Source of the DNA: Paramyrothecium sp. XJ0827 | Taxonomy: Eukaryota; Ascomycota; Sordariomycetes; Hypocreales; Stachybotryaceae | Length of the DNA: 64,000 bases | Assembly (NCBI GenBank): GCA_020881915.1 | Contig: JAJFPB010000003.1 | Location: 496,001-560,000 of the forward strand | Direction of reading: 5' to 3' | In this document: positions 1-11,068 of the stretch, in pieces | Numbering within the stretch: position 1 is the stretch's first letter | Layout of the letters: every line of letters begins with the position of its first letter | Program-made: the position numbers and the translations under genes | Notes under the pieces: generated by a model | Told to the model about the DNA's origin: nothing | Seen by the model: the letters and a program-made list of their open reading frames with translations, nothing else | Database searches by the model: none

Positions 1-697
1 CGCTTGACGCTCCTGAAGCCCGCCGTTACTATTGGTTTCAAGAGATGGTAGATTATGGTCGTCCGCAGGTCTCACACTAGTCTTCGCCATCACATGCACA
101 TCGGCCTGGAGACGTAAATCTTGCACCGCATAGGGAAGAGCCTCGTCAAATATGTTGCTAGAGAATGGTGAAGTGTTAGCTTTAGAGTTCCTCTATGTAC
201 ACCATCCCATGTTCTATTATGTGAATAGGCACACTGTAAGAGTCATATTGCAAGCGCCAGAGACGAATTCAAGAAGCTCGATGGTCAGCTCTTAGTCTCG
301 CACATGTTACGGCCAATCCTAGCAAGAATAGAAACGGAAATGTCACAAAGTCCCAGCAAAACATGACTGCGATGTGGTCCCTTGGGGCAGACGAGGCGCG
401 CTACCCGAGACGACTGCCAATCCACTAACCAGTGCCTAGTCTGCAGGCATTGAGCACTAGCTGAGGAACGAAGTGCCAAGAGAGCTCTCGACTGTTGCTT
501 ATGTGTTTTGGGTTCTGGGACCTGCGTAATCCGCCATGTTGCCAACGGTCTAGCAGTGGGGAACAAACGCTCAGCAACGTGAAAATTTCGACAGTGTCCC
601 TGCGAACTGGGCTGTTCACGATTTGAGCAAAAATGAACATTGCCAATCACGACAAGCAAGAAAAGAAAAAAAGAAATGACGACGGATTTGGTAGCCT
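1..697. other. No gene seen
   Basis: I see no supported gene in this left-edge stretch. The only open frames are short minus-strand ones of 73 and 124 codons, without recognisable motifs, signal peptide or splice structure. A gene cut by the left edge cannot be excluded, but nothing here reads like a coding exon. Confidence 0.5.
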
Positions 698-778
698 CGA
701 CAGAGACAGGATTCGAACCTGTGCGGCCGAAGCCATATGATTTCTAGTCATACCCATTAACCACTCTGGCACTCTGCC
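698..778 (-). tRNA. tRNA-Ser (anticodon AGA)
   Basis: This is a class II transfer RNA decoding UCU/UCC serine codons in the cytosol. On the minus strand the acceptor arm GGCAGAG pairs with CTCTGTC with one G-T pair, followed by a G discriminator base. The anticodon stem TATGA/TCATA encloses the loop CTAGAAA, giving anticodon AGA. A long variable arm (GGCTTCGGCC) and the T-loop GGTTCGAATCC follow. The A box reads as TGCCAGAGTGG. The variable arm and anticodon identify serine. I see no intron. It is the only tRNA I find in the window. Confidence 0.95.
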
Positions 779-1986
779 TTTCAGAGGCTTGCTCCACTTG
801 TGGAAGCCAAGGTGCGTAGTCTGCTCAAAGGGCATGCCCCATGTGGGACTGTGCACGGGGCATTCAATACAATCGAGAAGCCGAGTCGTATGTCGTTATT
901 AATGGATTCACGAGTGGAGCGGTGGTTGGGATAGCCTGAGTACATTGTAGGCGGTGTGCCCTAGTCTGCAAACCTCATCAAGACGAGGGTGTGAACATAC
1001 ATATCAGCCACTTGCGGCCGTGGACAGATTTAGTGCTGCTTCGCCTCCATTGATTCTTCCAAGAACGCCTAGGCTGCGGATAACTGTTTGGTGTGATTTG
1101 TAGACTGCTCGACTGTCAAGGAAGCGCCATCACCTTCAACTCAGGCCAAGCCAAACATCTCCACAACATCACGCGGAGGTCGATGGGGCGTTGGTAACGT
1201 TGGTCCGATGAATTGATTTGTGTATTTTCGAAGCCCTTTGGCTCGGCTTCGCAGCACTCGTTAGGTTCCATTCAAGCCAGTCTTCTACCGTTAAGCATGG
1301 TATCTTGGGAACCATATTCTCAGTTGAGCCTATAAATGTCCACCAGAACCACAAGCCATCGTTACACTATAGGTCACACAGCATGAATGGTCCATTTGTA
1401 ACATGCGTAGAGTAGCTGCGAAACTCACCGAGTTCCTATGCTGGTATGATCTGAATGCTATTCACATCTCAAGATCAATCCATGTCCCATCTAGGGGCAC
1501 AGTTAAGGAGAATATTAGCTTGGAGCTGGGCAGAGCTGGCCGTGCCTATATGAGATCTGCACATGTAACAAACCAATTCTCCATCCTAACAGAGCATTGC
1601 GTCAACGAAGAGACCCACTCGGTCCGTAGAAGATCCTTGATGAAGTTTATTGGTGGATAATACATGACCTGCAAGAAACAATGGCATTTCCCATGTCGTC
1701 CTCGGAGCGATTCTTGGAGAAATGCGGAGTGGTTCTGGAGTCAAACTCCCCGCATCCCCATATACTCCGCACACAGCAAAAGTCTGCCACTTTGCATTTC
1801 GACAAGGTTGCCAGGCACCATGTAAGCGTAAAAGACCGTCGGGTGAATAGAAGCGGGTCATTCTTGGGAGTGAGGACGATCTGCATGGGCCAGAAAATGG
1901 GGCAGCATCCGAGAAATGTGCTATATGTTGAGCCGTTCTCTTGAAATCTGGGTCGACGAACGCATTGGTCCTCTGCAGCCAACAAG
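779..1986. other. No gene seen; upstream region of the carboxylesterase
   Basis: This 1.2 kb region separates the tRNA from the carboxylesterase. Its open frames are short and overlap on both strands without recognisable motifs. It presumably holds the esterase promoter, but I cannot point to a convincing TATA element. Confidence 0.4.
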
Positions 1987-3972
1987 ATGCTGACAATCCA
2001 ATCAATCGGGGGGATTCTGACCTTGTGTCTTCTTTCTCTATCCAGTGCGACCTGCACCGCCCATAGTCCCCCCGTGCAGACCATTAACGGGACGTACATC
2101 GGCAAATACTTGCGGGAGTATAAGCAGGATGCGTACCTAGGCATCCCGTTCGCAAAAGCCCCCATTGGAGAGCGGCGATTCCAACGCCCTCACCACATTG
2201 ACAGGTCCTTCTCGGAGACTCGCAATGCCACACACTATGGGCCAGCAGTAAGAAATTAGCCGCAAAGGCGGTGCCCGTTTATAACTGACAGACGTTACAG
2301 TGCCCTCAGTACTCCCCGCCCAACGTTTTCGGGACTGATATCTCTGAGGATTGTCTAACCATCAATGGTATCTCGTCGCCTTTGCTCTGATTCGACAAGT
2401 ACCTGACTAATGACTTCAGTTGTCCGCCCTGCCGGAGTCGAACCAGATGTAAAATTCCCGATTCTTGTATGGGTATATGGGGGAGGCTTTGATGGTGGCG
2501 GCAGCTCCGACCCACGCTACAATATGTCCGGACTTGTTCGCCTCAGTCAGGACATGGGGAAACCGATCGTAGGAGGTAAAACAATTCATAAATACGAGAG
2601 GAACCTATCTGACGAATAACAGTTTCTTTCAACTATAGAATAAACAAACTAGGCTTCATGCAAAGCCCGGAGCTCTTGACCGAGGGTAGCACGAATGCTG
2701 GTTTCCACGACCAGAGGCTGGCATTGATGTGGATTCAAGAAAACATTGCTGCGTTTGGTGGTGATCCAAGCCGTGTAACGATCTGGGGAGAATGTGGGTA
2801 TTCGTCACTAAAGCCTGGAAGCGGTACTGACCTGGGTGTTCTATAGCCGCCGGCGCGCAAGCGATTGGACTTCACATGTTCACATACAACGGCAGAAATG
2901 ACAACCTCTACCATGGCGCCATCATGGAGTCTGGAGGGCCTGTTGGTGCCCCCATGCATGAGCTCTCGTTCTACGCCGGCTTCGTGGAGTCATTGGCCGC
3001 AGAGGTCGGATGCACGCGATCCAGCAATATGATCAAGTGCCTGAGGGGCGTGCCTTTCGACAAGTGGCAAGCAGCGCAAACAACCAGCTTAATTTGGAAC
3101 CCAAGTTAGTGCTAGCACGGTCGTTCAGCGACATGATATTTCATGTAGGATGCTAACGCCGGTCGATAGTGGTTGACGGAGAGCTATGGACTGACTTCCC
3201 TAGCATCCTCGCGTCCAAAGGCAAGTTCATTCGAGTGCCCGTGATCATCGGCGCCAACAGCGACGAGGGCTGTACCTTTGCGACGAGAGGAATAAACACG
3301 GAAGAGGAGCTGTGGAAGAGCATGCTCAGCTACAGGCGGTATAACATCCGTCCACCCATGGCCAAGAAACTTCTCGAGCTGTACCCCGACGATCCGACCA
3401 GTCAACCGCCCTACTACCTGAACCCGGATCCCGTTGTCTTCCCCGAGCAGGGCCGTCTTTGGCGTCGCGCTGCTGCCATCGAGGGCGACATGGTCATGAT
3501 TGCGGGACGACGACGGGTCGCCGAGCAATTGACGGCGGTCGGATCGCCGGTCTATAGCTACCGCTTCGATACTCTGGGCGTAGGTCACACCAAGCATGGG
3601 TTTTGTTTTCAGCGCTGACTAGAAGCTCCACAGTACGGCCAGAGGTGGGATCGCGGCGTCGGCCACTTTCAGAATGTCCCCTTCAGCTTCCAGAACATTT
3701 CCGGCGATCTCGGGCCCATGCCCCAGTACAAGCACTACAAGACACTAAGCGAGGACATTGGCAGGGCTTACATCTCCTTCGTGCACGACTACGACCCCAA
3801 TTCCAGCCGAGGCAATGCCAGCACGCTGCCTGTCTGGCCGAGGTACGAACTCGATGATCCGAAGAATATTGTTCTAGATGCCAATGGTAGCTACATTGAG
3901 GACGATACGTACCGTAGAGAGGGGATGGCTTTCTTGAACGAAGTACAGGCGAATCTTCAGATCAAGGCATGA
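1987..3972 (+). CDS. Secreted type-B carboxylesterase/lipase
   Basis: This is a type-B carboxylesterase of the alpha/beta-hydrolase fold, which hydrolyses carboxylic esters and is probably secreted. Exons are 1987-2247, 2301-2367, 2420-2575, 2623-2793, 2847-3104, 3170-3579 and 3634-3972, joining to 553 codons plus stop. An N-terminal signal peptide (about residues 1-25, leucine/serine rich) precedes a motif of the type YLGIPFAKAP. The oxyanion region is VWVYGGGFDGGG. The nucleophile elbow GESAG (Ser219) is restored only when the intron at 2794-2846 is removed. Glu337 in NSDEG and His452 in GVGHF complete the catalytic triad. The length is normal for the family (500-580). The natural substrate cannot be told. 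A secreted phospholipase A2 gene follows in the same direction, 0.7 kb away. Confidence 0.92.
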
Positions 3973-4676
3973 GGGACCGAACAGCCATCTGGTGTTCGCG
4001 GTAAGACTGTACAATGCTCTGCTTCCTGCCCTTACAAAACGCGAGCATTGCTTTAAACATCGAGATCTAGCCCGTGAGACAGAGAAAACGACCAGCTCTT
4101 CGGATTGGCTGAGTCGGCATTCAATTGCCTACCGGATGAAGAAATCAGGCGTCTGAATAATATTTCCTTGTTTGGATCATGAATGCAACCCTTCCAAAGA
4201 TCAACGCTCCACAATATTACTACTTCACGCTAGCTTCCGTCCCAATAAAGATCGTCACTGGCCATTGCTAGACATGCATGTGCAGCGCCCGGAGCTTTCA
4301 CGGCAGTTGGGCCGTTCCTGTCAGCATCCCCACGCCGCCGAGCCCAGGGGAGCTGCTGCTTCTAGCCATCTTGCTTACCGAAGGGCCGAATTACCATTCA
4401 CCTGCTCAATTCTGGTTCAGCTCATGACGATAGATCCCCATAATCACTTCCCTTTCTAGCAGGTGATTGGCCAAACAGGTCAGCTAGGCGGTACCCTGGA
4501 AGGCGATCATCCTAGAACAACTTCGCGCGGGCGCTTTCGATGGTAAGCGACCAGATCTCAAAATATCTATAAATTGGCCAAAGTAACAATGTCGTCCATG
4601 ATGATTTATCCTGTCATTGCAGATTTCCAAGACTGTTCTCTCCGTAGAAGTCAAGAAGATCCAGCAGCCTACCATC
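3973..4676. other. Intergenic region before the phospholipase A2 gene
   Basis: I see no gene here. It contains the esterase 3' end and the promoter of the phospholipase gene, including a TATA-like element annotated separately. The 95-codon plus-strand frame at 4172-4459 has no signal peptide or motif. Confidence 0.5.
4568..4574 (+). promoter_or_regulatory. TATA-like element of the phospholipase A2 gene
   Basis: TATAAAT lies about 100 bp upstream of the chosen ATG at 4677, a usual distance for a fungal promoter with a short leader. It is a sequence match only. Confidence 0.4.
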
Positions 4677-5380
4677 ATGAAGTTCAACACCATTCTCCTC
4701 TCTCTCCTGCCCACGGCACTGGCTCTCCCTACTGGAACCAGCGACGCTGGATTGACTAGCCGGCAGAGCCTCAACACTGTGACGGATGATCTCCTTTTCC
4801 GCTTGACCCTGCCGGGCTTCACGAGCCGCCGCAACGCCCGCAACCCCGCGTCCCTGGATTGGTCGTCTGACAACTGCTCTTGGTCGCCGGATAACCCTCT
4901 CGGCTATCCCTTCGAGCCTGCCTGCCACCGTCACGATTTTGGGTACCGTAACTACAAGAACCAGGGCAGGTTCACTGATGCTGGCAAGTTGAGAATTGAC
5001 AACAACTTCCGCACCGAGTAAGAGTCCCTCTCTTTGATTCATTCTTCCGAGACGAGGTACAGAGGATAGAGGAGGATGAATTATTGTCCCTGTACATGAA
5101 CTAAAGAAGAATCTCATAACACAACCAGTTGCAATGAGAGATAAGGCTAACCTTTGCTAGTCTGTACTACCAGTGCGATGTCTCGGGCTCCGGTTCGCTA
5201 TGCAGAGGTTTGGCCAATGTCTATTACAATGCTGTTCGTGCATTTGGCAGAAGTGCTGCTACTGAGGAGGCCTTGCGTACCGCCGACAACGAACTGGTCA
5301 GGGTCTACGAGGAGTCACTCGCGGAGTGGGAGGCTGCTTTGAAGGAGGCTCAGGAAAAGGGCGAGGTGCCCGTATTTTGA
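4677..5380 (+). CDS. Secreted phospholipase A2 (prokaryotic/fungal type)
   Basis: This is a small secreted phospholipase A2, which releases the sn-2 fatty acid from glycerophospholipids, usually with Ca2+. Exons are 4677-5017 and 5161-5380 (186 residues). Removing the intron at 5018-5160, which has GTAAGA, GGCTAAC and TAG signals, keeps the frame. The signal peptide covers about residues 1-18 and ends in ALALP; a short propeptide follows. The family signature CHRHDFGYRN gives the catalytic pair His86 and Asp87. Cys67 and Cys83, plus two cysteines in exon 2 (QCDVSGSGSLC), can form the two conserved disulfides. The ATG at 4677 was chosen because the signal peptide starts there; an in-frame upstream ATG at 4617 would bury it. 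Related fungal enzymes act on membrane lipids outside the cell. Confidence 0.93.
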
Positions 5381-5732
5381 TTAGGCCACAGGCTGTGATA
5401 GTATAGTTTAACCTAACCGGAACAAAGAGAGGGCCAAAGCCGCTGGAAACTTATGGCATAAGGCAATGAATTACCATCCGCTACGGTCCGGCCTAATGGC
5501 CATTGGAGTGTGCGCCCTGTGTTATTTTGAAGCTACCATGCCGTGCCGAGGGAATCGTAACAGGCAAATGAGACGAAGGTGAGGTACAGTTTTAGGAGGC
5601 TGATTGAGTACTGAGTTGCTGCAATGAGATGACACGAAACGAAACGAAATGCTAACGTCAATTAAATTGTTATTTTCAGACCTGGAGCGGTATTCTGAGT
5701 AAATCCTGGATTCAAAGTATTAAAAAAAGGAA
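5381..5732. other. Convergent intergenic region
   Basis: This holds the 3' flanks of the phospholipase A2 gene and the SDR gene, which point towards each other. A short CGAAA/ACGAA tandem tract lies near 5635-5650. No gene is seen. Confidence 0.5.
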
Positions 5733-6719
5733 TTATAAACCAACCCACTCCATAGACTTTTCCCACAGCTTCTTGGCCTTCTCGGTGTCATAGGCATGCG
5801 GCCCATATCCCGGTCCCCAAATGCCAAATGAGGGTTCCCAAGCACCAATAATTTGGCAATTATCTAGGTACTTACCACCCTTACCCTCCAACGCGGCAGC
5901 AGTGGCAGCCCAAACAGTCGTTGCGGCCCCTTGTTGGGGGCTTTTCGTTATCTTGAGAATGTATGGGTCCTGCATGATTCCCTTCTCCTGATCCTCAGAC
6001 ATGTGACGCTGCAAATCCGTTTGAACCGCTCCAGGCTGAACACTCCAGGCGTGGATGCCTTGAGAGCCATATCTCCTTTCGATTTCGTTGGCTGTCCACA
6101 GATTGGCCGTCTTGCTCTGGCCGTAGGTGACCATGGGGTCGTAGCGCCCTTCGAAATTGACGTCGTCAAAATCAACCTCTCCGAATCTATGCCCAAGCGA
6201 GCTAAGAATGACAACACGGGATGCCCTTTGCGGTGTAACACCGGCCAAAAGTGCAGGTTGAAGGAGGTTGAACAGCAAGAAGTGCGATAGATGATTGCTG
6301 CCGAAATGGGTTTCGAAGCCATCCTTTGTCCGTCCTTCAGGGGGCATCATAACGCCAGCATTGAGGACCAGGATATTCAGCGTCTTGCACTGGGACAAGA
6401 ATTCCTTGGCGCAGGCCTTGACGCTGGCAAATGAGTCAAGGTCGAGATGCAGAAGCGTAACTCGGTCGCTATTCGCAATTTCTCCGAGTGCTGCCTTGGC
6501 TTTCTCAATGTTGCGAGCTGTCAGATAGAGATTGGCGCCCGCAAAGAACAGAGCTTTGGCAGTTTCGACACCAATACCAGCAGAACAGCCAGTAACAAAG
6601 GCATTCTTGCCAGTCAGTTTGCCTTCGAGCTGCTCATCAGTGATGATCTGGAAGGCTGTGGGACGGGCATCGCCCGGCCCTGTAGGGTCTTGGTGGATCG
6701 CAACGTAACGGTCAGCCAT
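5733..6719 (-). CDS. Short-chain dehydrogenase/reductase
   Basis: This single-exon protein of 328 residues is a classical NAD(P)-dependent short-chain dehydrogenase of the retinol-dehydrogenase/WW-oxidoreductase-like type common in fungi. The Rossmann cofactor motif TGCSAGIG lies at residues 43-50, NAG at 120-122, the structural Asn in SNHLSH near 142, the catalytic Ser in ILSSLGH near 173-174, and YGQSK (Tyr199, Lys203) completes the active site. An Arg after the second beta strand (TARN, residues 67-70) suggests NADPH preference; that is inference. The substrate is unknown. It has no signal peptide and is probably cytosolic. It diverges from the bZIP-type regulator, with about 1 kb between the two starts. 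Confidence 0.93.
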   Translation of the reverse strand: MADRYVAIHQDPTGPGDARPTAFQIITDEQLEGKLTGKNAFVTGCSAGIGVETAKALFFAGANLYLTARNIEKAKAALGEIANSDRVTLLHLDLDSFASVKACAKEFLSQCKTLNILVLNAGVMMPPEGRTKDGFETHFGSNHLSHFLLFNLLQPALLAGVTPQRASRVVILSSLGHRFGEVDFDDVNFEGRYDPMVTYGQSKTANLWTANEIERRYGSQGIHAWSVQPGAVQTDLQRHMSEDQEKGIMQDPYILKITKSPQQGAATTVWAATAAALEGKGGKYLDNCQIIGAWEPSFGIWGPGYGPHAYDTEKAKKLWEKSMEWVGL

Positions 6720-6822
6720 GTTGTGGAAATGAAGTTGACAATTCTCAGCGTGCTCGATGGCGAATATGAAAAATATTTGAACTGTCTATAGAGATGTTTG
6801 TTTGAAGTGCTTGGGCAAAGCC

Positions 6823-6830
6823 ATTATATA
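6823..6830 (-). promoter_or_regulatory. TATA-like element of the SDR gene
   Basis: On the minus strand this reads TATATAAT and lies about 105 bp upstream of the SDR start codon at 6719. The spacing suits a core promoter; it is a pattern match only. Confidence 0.4.
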
Positions 6831-7505
6831 CTTTCTATCAACGGGGTCTACAACAGTGTTGTCGCTTCCAACATGCAGGTCCTTTCGGAGTTTATGGAGA
6901 TAAAAGGATTCATCTCAGAGCTTGCTAACAAGTGGCCAGCACGGTGCTTGGAGACGCTAACGCACATGGCTTATGCCAAGTCGGAGTGCCAGTGTACTCT
7001 GGCTGTTGCTGGGATATGTCTAGAATAAACGGTTTCTCAATGAAACATTTGGGGTATTCCTGTGGCTCATGTCGATACTGGTCTGCCGCAGAGTAGACGG
7101 AGCGGTGAGTTCACCATTACAATGGTCTACACAGACCTGGGCGTGAGTGAGGCAGATCGCTATGGGTTGGTGTGCTATGTTCCTTAATCGTATCTCATTT
7201 TACATTGACTGGTGCTCGAGAAACTCGTGCATTTCGTTGAACTTATAGCTGGAGTTGGTCGGTGGTGGTCGACAAGGCTGGCAACTCACAAATGTGAAGG
7301 TAAAGCACGGGTTGCCCACCCAGTGAATTGTGCCGTGTTAAACGTATCGGTACCTTACCGAAATTATCATTGCTTACTTGTTTGAGAATTTTCACGCTAA
7401 CAGCAGAGGAGATGTTTGGATTAACCCTTCCTTGCGCTGTCTTGATCTCTGTTCTTTATTTAGCTCTGTCATCAACCGATGCCCTGTACCTGGGAACAAG
7501 ACAAT

Positions 7506-7529
7506 ACGCAACGCAACGCAACGCAACGC
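7506..7529. repeat. (ACGCA)n pentanucleotide microsatellite
   Basis: Between four and five tandem copies of ACGCA lie in the region between the SDR and the regulator. This is ordinary simple sequence, potentially length-variable between strains. Confidence 0.8.
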
Positions 7530-7740
7530 CTGTCCTTGAAGGGTTTAGAACGTAATCCAGTTGCATTAGCGCGTCCTCAAGCCATGCGAGCTTGCCAAGT
7601 CAGTCTTAGATCCCTTTGCCGCCCCCACATTTGTTGAATCTGGAATCAAACCCTGTCCGCCTGCATCTCGGGAGGCGCTCGCCATTTCATGAGACCAAAT
7701 CTTTCTATCTAACGCGCGACCTCGTCAATCAATAGGCACC

Positions 7741-8733
7741 ATGGCTGGGAACCATCAAGGTGGATGCACCAGCATATTCGACATTGTGCAGCGCGTCCAC
7801 TCATTACCCGAACTCCGCATGCAAGAGGATGATTGGACAGGGATAACGACCAAGGAAGAAAGGAAAAGGCGGCAAAACCGGCTTAACCAGAGGGCGTGGC
7901 GTAAGCGGACTTCTGCTCCCCAACTTCCCGCCGTTGATAAACGGTTCAGCTGACTCGCGTGATGCTCCCTGCCCGTAGGCAAGAGAAAAGCCGCCGCTCC
8001 TACGGGTCGTGAGGGACAGCAAGCAGCTATCATCACAGGCAGCGCGAAAAAAGAGGCCCTCACGTTACCAACCAACAACCGCTCAGGGGCCGGGGTCGAC
8101 TTTGCCGCCCTTGGTCCCGGCCTCTTGATATTGCCAAGCCCAGAAGATGCACAGCGATTTCGGGAACTCTTCATACGGATCCTCCAGGACCAATCCCTGC
8201 ACGTTCCCCGTCTGTCCAATTTACACTTCATTATCCGACTAAACCTCCTTAACGCCATTGCTGAGAACGCTGCCCTGATGGGATTCGAGAGGGAGTGTCT
8301 CTGTCGTGATGAAGCTATATCCCCATTCTGTTTGATTGGACCTCGCGAGAATAATCCCTTGACGATTTTTGAGAACTGCCCGACAAATTTACAACCCACA
8401 CACCTTCAACGAACGATATCGCACCATCCTTGGATCGATCTCCTCCCTTTCCCCAAACTACGCGACAATATCCTCGCGGGTTTGAACGCAAACCTCCTCG
8501 ACGACGACGACTTGTGCTATGATGTACTAGAGGTGGAAAACGCGGATGAGGGACAACCGTCCATCCTTGTCTGGACTGCTTCCTGGGACGCCCGAGGCTG
8601 GGAAGTTAACGCGGCTTTTCTGAGAAAATGGGGAGCGCTCGTTGTGGGATGTCCTGAAATATTGGAATCAACAAATCGGTGGCGAGCTATGAGGGGTGAA
8701 GCTGCATTTAGGATGAAGACGGTTGATTCATGA
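7741..8733 (+). CDS. bZIP-type regulator with DUF3425-like C-terminal domain
   Basis: This is a putative nuclear transcription factor. Exons are 7741-7900 and 7979-8733 (304 residues). The intron at 7901-7978 (GTAAGC...CCGTAG) splits the basic region. After splicing, residues about 38-58 read RKRRQNRLNQRAWRRKRK, a typical fungal bZIP/DUF3425 basic region. No clear leucine heptad follows, as is usual in this family, so dimerisation is uncertain. The C-terminal half has the DUF3425 look: a segment of the type FIRLNLLNAIAENA, then WIDLLPFPKLRDNIL, and a C-terminal WEVNAAFLRKWGALVVGC. These proteins are fungal-specific and often sit in accessory regions. Targets are unknown; the divergent SDR gene is a neighbour only. 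Confidence 0.88.
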
Positions 8734-9709
8734 CTGCATCGTTGCTCGAAATATTCATCTCAATACCAGGCAGATACTGTTAAGAGGGGTTTCAGTTTGA
8801 TCCCTAGGCTCTCGACTCCTAATGGCACCTGCTATGATATGACCGGTCATTCTGTTGCTACGTTACCAATTCCATAGATTGCTCACGCTCCATACAACCC
8901 AGCGGACTAGCTGAAAGAAGGACGTGATAGTTTCTCTGGTCTCTGGATGTCACCTGTGATTTCTGCGAAACCGGCAAAATCCGAAAAATTGCAATCGATC
9001 TCCGACTAGGTCCTTCAGTCAAGCTAGTACTGGGTATGAAAGAAGAGAAGACCTTCGGTGGACTTAAGAGAACTTGTTATACAGTCGTACTGAGTCGGTA
9101 GCTGAGTAAGATGGCCAGATATAAAAGTCTGTCGTGCGTGAAATTTATTGCCTTCGGGTTGATCATCGCGGGTAAAACCCCCGGCTAAACATCACTACGT
9201 CGTATCATCGAGGCATACTATCAAAGGCAAAGTGATCTGTTTAATATCGCCCCTCCCCCACAGCATGACTGCATGGCTACTTGGGGGCCGTTTATGTCGC
9301 TTACGACAATCAGTCGTACGAGAGTCGCGTATTTAAAGGAGTGCTTGGCGCTTACGGGCTCTTTTGAACCCTCGCGCTCATGTCAAAGTACCGCCGACGT
9401 TGCATTATGCACGATCGTGGACCGGAAATGCCTCTCCGTACGTAGCATTGCGTCAGGATTCAAGTACAGGTACTGCCATCCTGTTTCTGCCCGATGCAGG
9501 CGGCCAATCGCAGCGGTTCTGTGCCGCTTCTCAAGGCGCGAGCTTCCCCTCGCCAGCTGAACTTCTCAAAACACTGGCGTCTGCGCCGGTTACTGAATAC
9601 TGAATCTCTTGAACCTCTTTGGAACCGATGTCTCCTATGTGGACTTTGAGAAACACACGCCTGAGACCACCGAGCTCGCGCCGGTAGCGCGACTCCAGAG
9701 CGCATCAAG
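8734..9709. other. No gene seen
   Basis: This is the 3' flank of the regulator and the upstream region of the rhodopsin-like gene. It includes a stretch with TATAAAAG near 9120, too far (about 590 bp) from the next start to assign. I see no coding exon. Confidence 0.45.
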
Positions 9710-11068
9710 ATGGGGTTCGCGATGTGGAGGCACCCGACCCAATTCGCGCAGTTCATCGTGCTCATCGTATTTACGCCTTTTGGCATCGCCGTGACGGTGT
9801 TGCGTTTCGTCGCCACGCGCCGTAGCGGCCGTACACCTGGTCTTGAGGATTGGTTGGCGGCTGTGGCCGCCGCCTTCTTTGTGCTGTGTAATTTTGGTGC
9901 TCTGATGTGTAAGGAGCTTCGCAAAGAAGCCGAAGTCGAGTTGCATTTTGCTAAAATCATCCGAGATCAGCAATCACGACACTAAACGGACGCCCGATTG
10001 CACATTTGGCTTATGACAGCCCTCCCGAGTACAAGTATGCTCGCAAGGCATGTTCATCCTATCAAGGCCGCTATGAATCTCTCAAACAACTCGAACTCCT
10101 CCCTAATTCTTAGCAGTGGAGCATGGTCGGCCTATACATGTACTTTATGCAAGCCTTGACATTCAAGCTTAGCGTCCTGGCCCTCTACTATCGCATATTC
10201 AGTGTCAACCGAGCCTATCGAATCTGGATATACGTGCTGGCTGGAGGACAGGGCGTGCTGATCTTTCTGTGTTGCGTATTACAGTCCCAAGTCTGCCATC
10301 CCTTCGAACGGTGGTTTGACCGCACAATTCCCGGGACTTGCAGGTCGGACGGGCTTCTCATCGTCGCTGCAGAGACGCCAAACTCAGTCATCGATTTCGC
10401 CATGGTCATCTTGGCAATATTGATGGTTCGAAACCTTCATCTATCGGCCATGGTCAAGTGGAGGCTCGGGTTCTTGTTCGGCTTAGGCGCTCTGTGAGTT
10501 CGACAGCCTGACATCTTTGCGCTTCTCTCGCTGACACCAGACCTTGCAGTGTTGGGATAGTAGGGTTCATCAAAGTCGCCATCACATTCTCGACAGCCGA
10601 CGTTTGTAAGTTGAAGCGACCGATTCCATGTATAATACTAACTCAACTCGAGATTCTCTCAGCATGGTCTCTCTTCTATCATGCGTTCAAATGTTCCTCT
10701 CGATTCTCTGTTGCTGCCTGCCCGTATTCCACTCTATCCTACCGTCGGCTACGTCTTGGGGTCGATTTTCCATGAAGGTCGTGAGCTACGCAACACTCGG
10801 CAAGTATTCTGGCCGGCGGTCGACAGTGGGCTCGGGTGACAGGTCAACAAGACGGAGTGCTCTGGACTCAGCCAACAAACAAGGCCGTGGATGGAATCAC
10901 CTCGACGAAAACAACAGTGCACGAGCCTTTGCATGGCCAGAGGCATCCCACGAATGGGGAGTTCAATCTCAGCACGAACTCTCATCTCTCAGACCTCATC
11001 GTCCACATCCTGGAAGTTCGGGAATAAGAGTAGAGAGGCGGATCGAGATTGAAGAAGAGCGCGCATAA
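9710..11068 (+). CDS. PTH11/rhodopsin-like integral membrane protein
   Basis: This is a seven-helix plasma-membrane protein of the fungal rhodopsin-like domain family, related in layout to PTH11 but without a CFEM domain; its role may be sensing, and its ligand is unknown. Exons are 9710-9908, 9971-10047, 10114-10493, 10550-10605 and 10653-11068 (375 residues). The second intron (10048-10113) needs a GC donor (AAG|GCATGT); no GT donor in the right phase is visible. The last acceptor is a CGAG at 10652; the more obvious CAG at 10662 would shift the frame and stop soon after. Typical signatures are GLEDWLA, YMYFMQALTFKLSVL and ADVYSLS. The C-terminal tail after the last helix is hydrophilic and cytosolic. 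Splice choices around introns 2 and 4 are less certain. Confidence 0.8.

Larger units (their letters stand above)
6720..7740. other. Shared upstream region of two divergent genes
   Basis: About 1 kb lies between the starts of the minus-strand SDR and the plus-strand regulator, so it contains both promoters. A TATA element for the SDR and a pentanucleotide repeat are listed separately. No supported gene is present; the 75- and 76-codon frames have no features. Confidence 0.5.
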
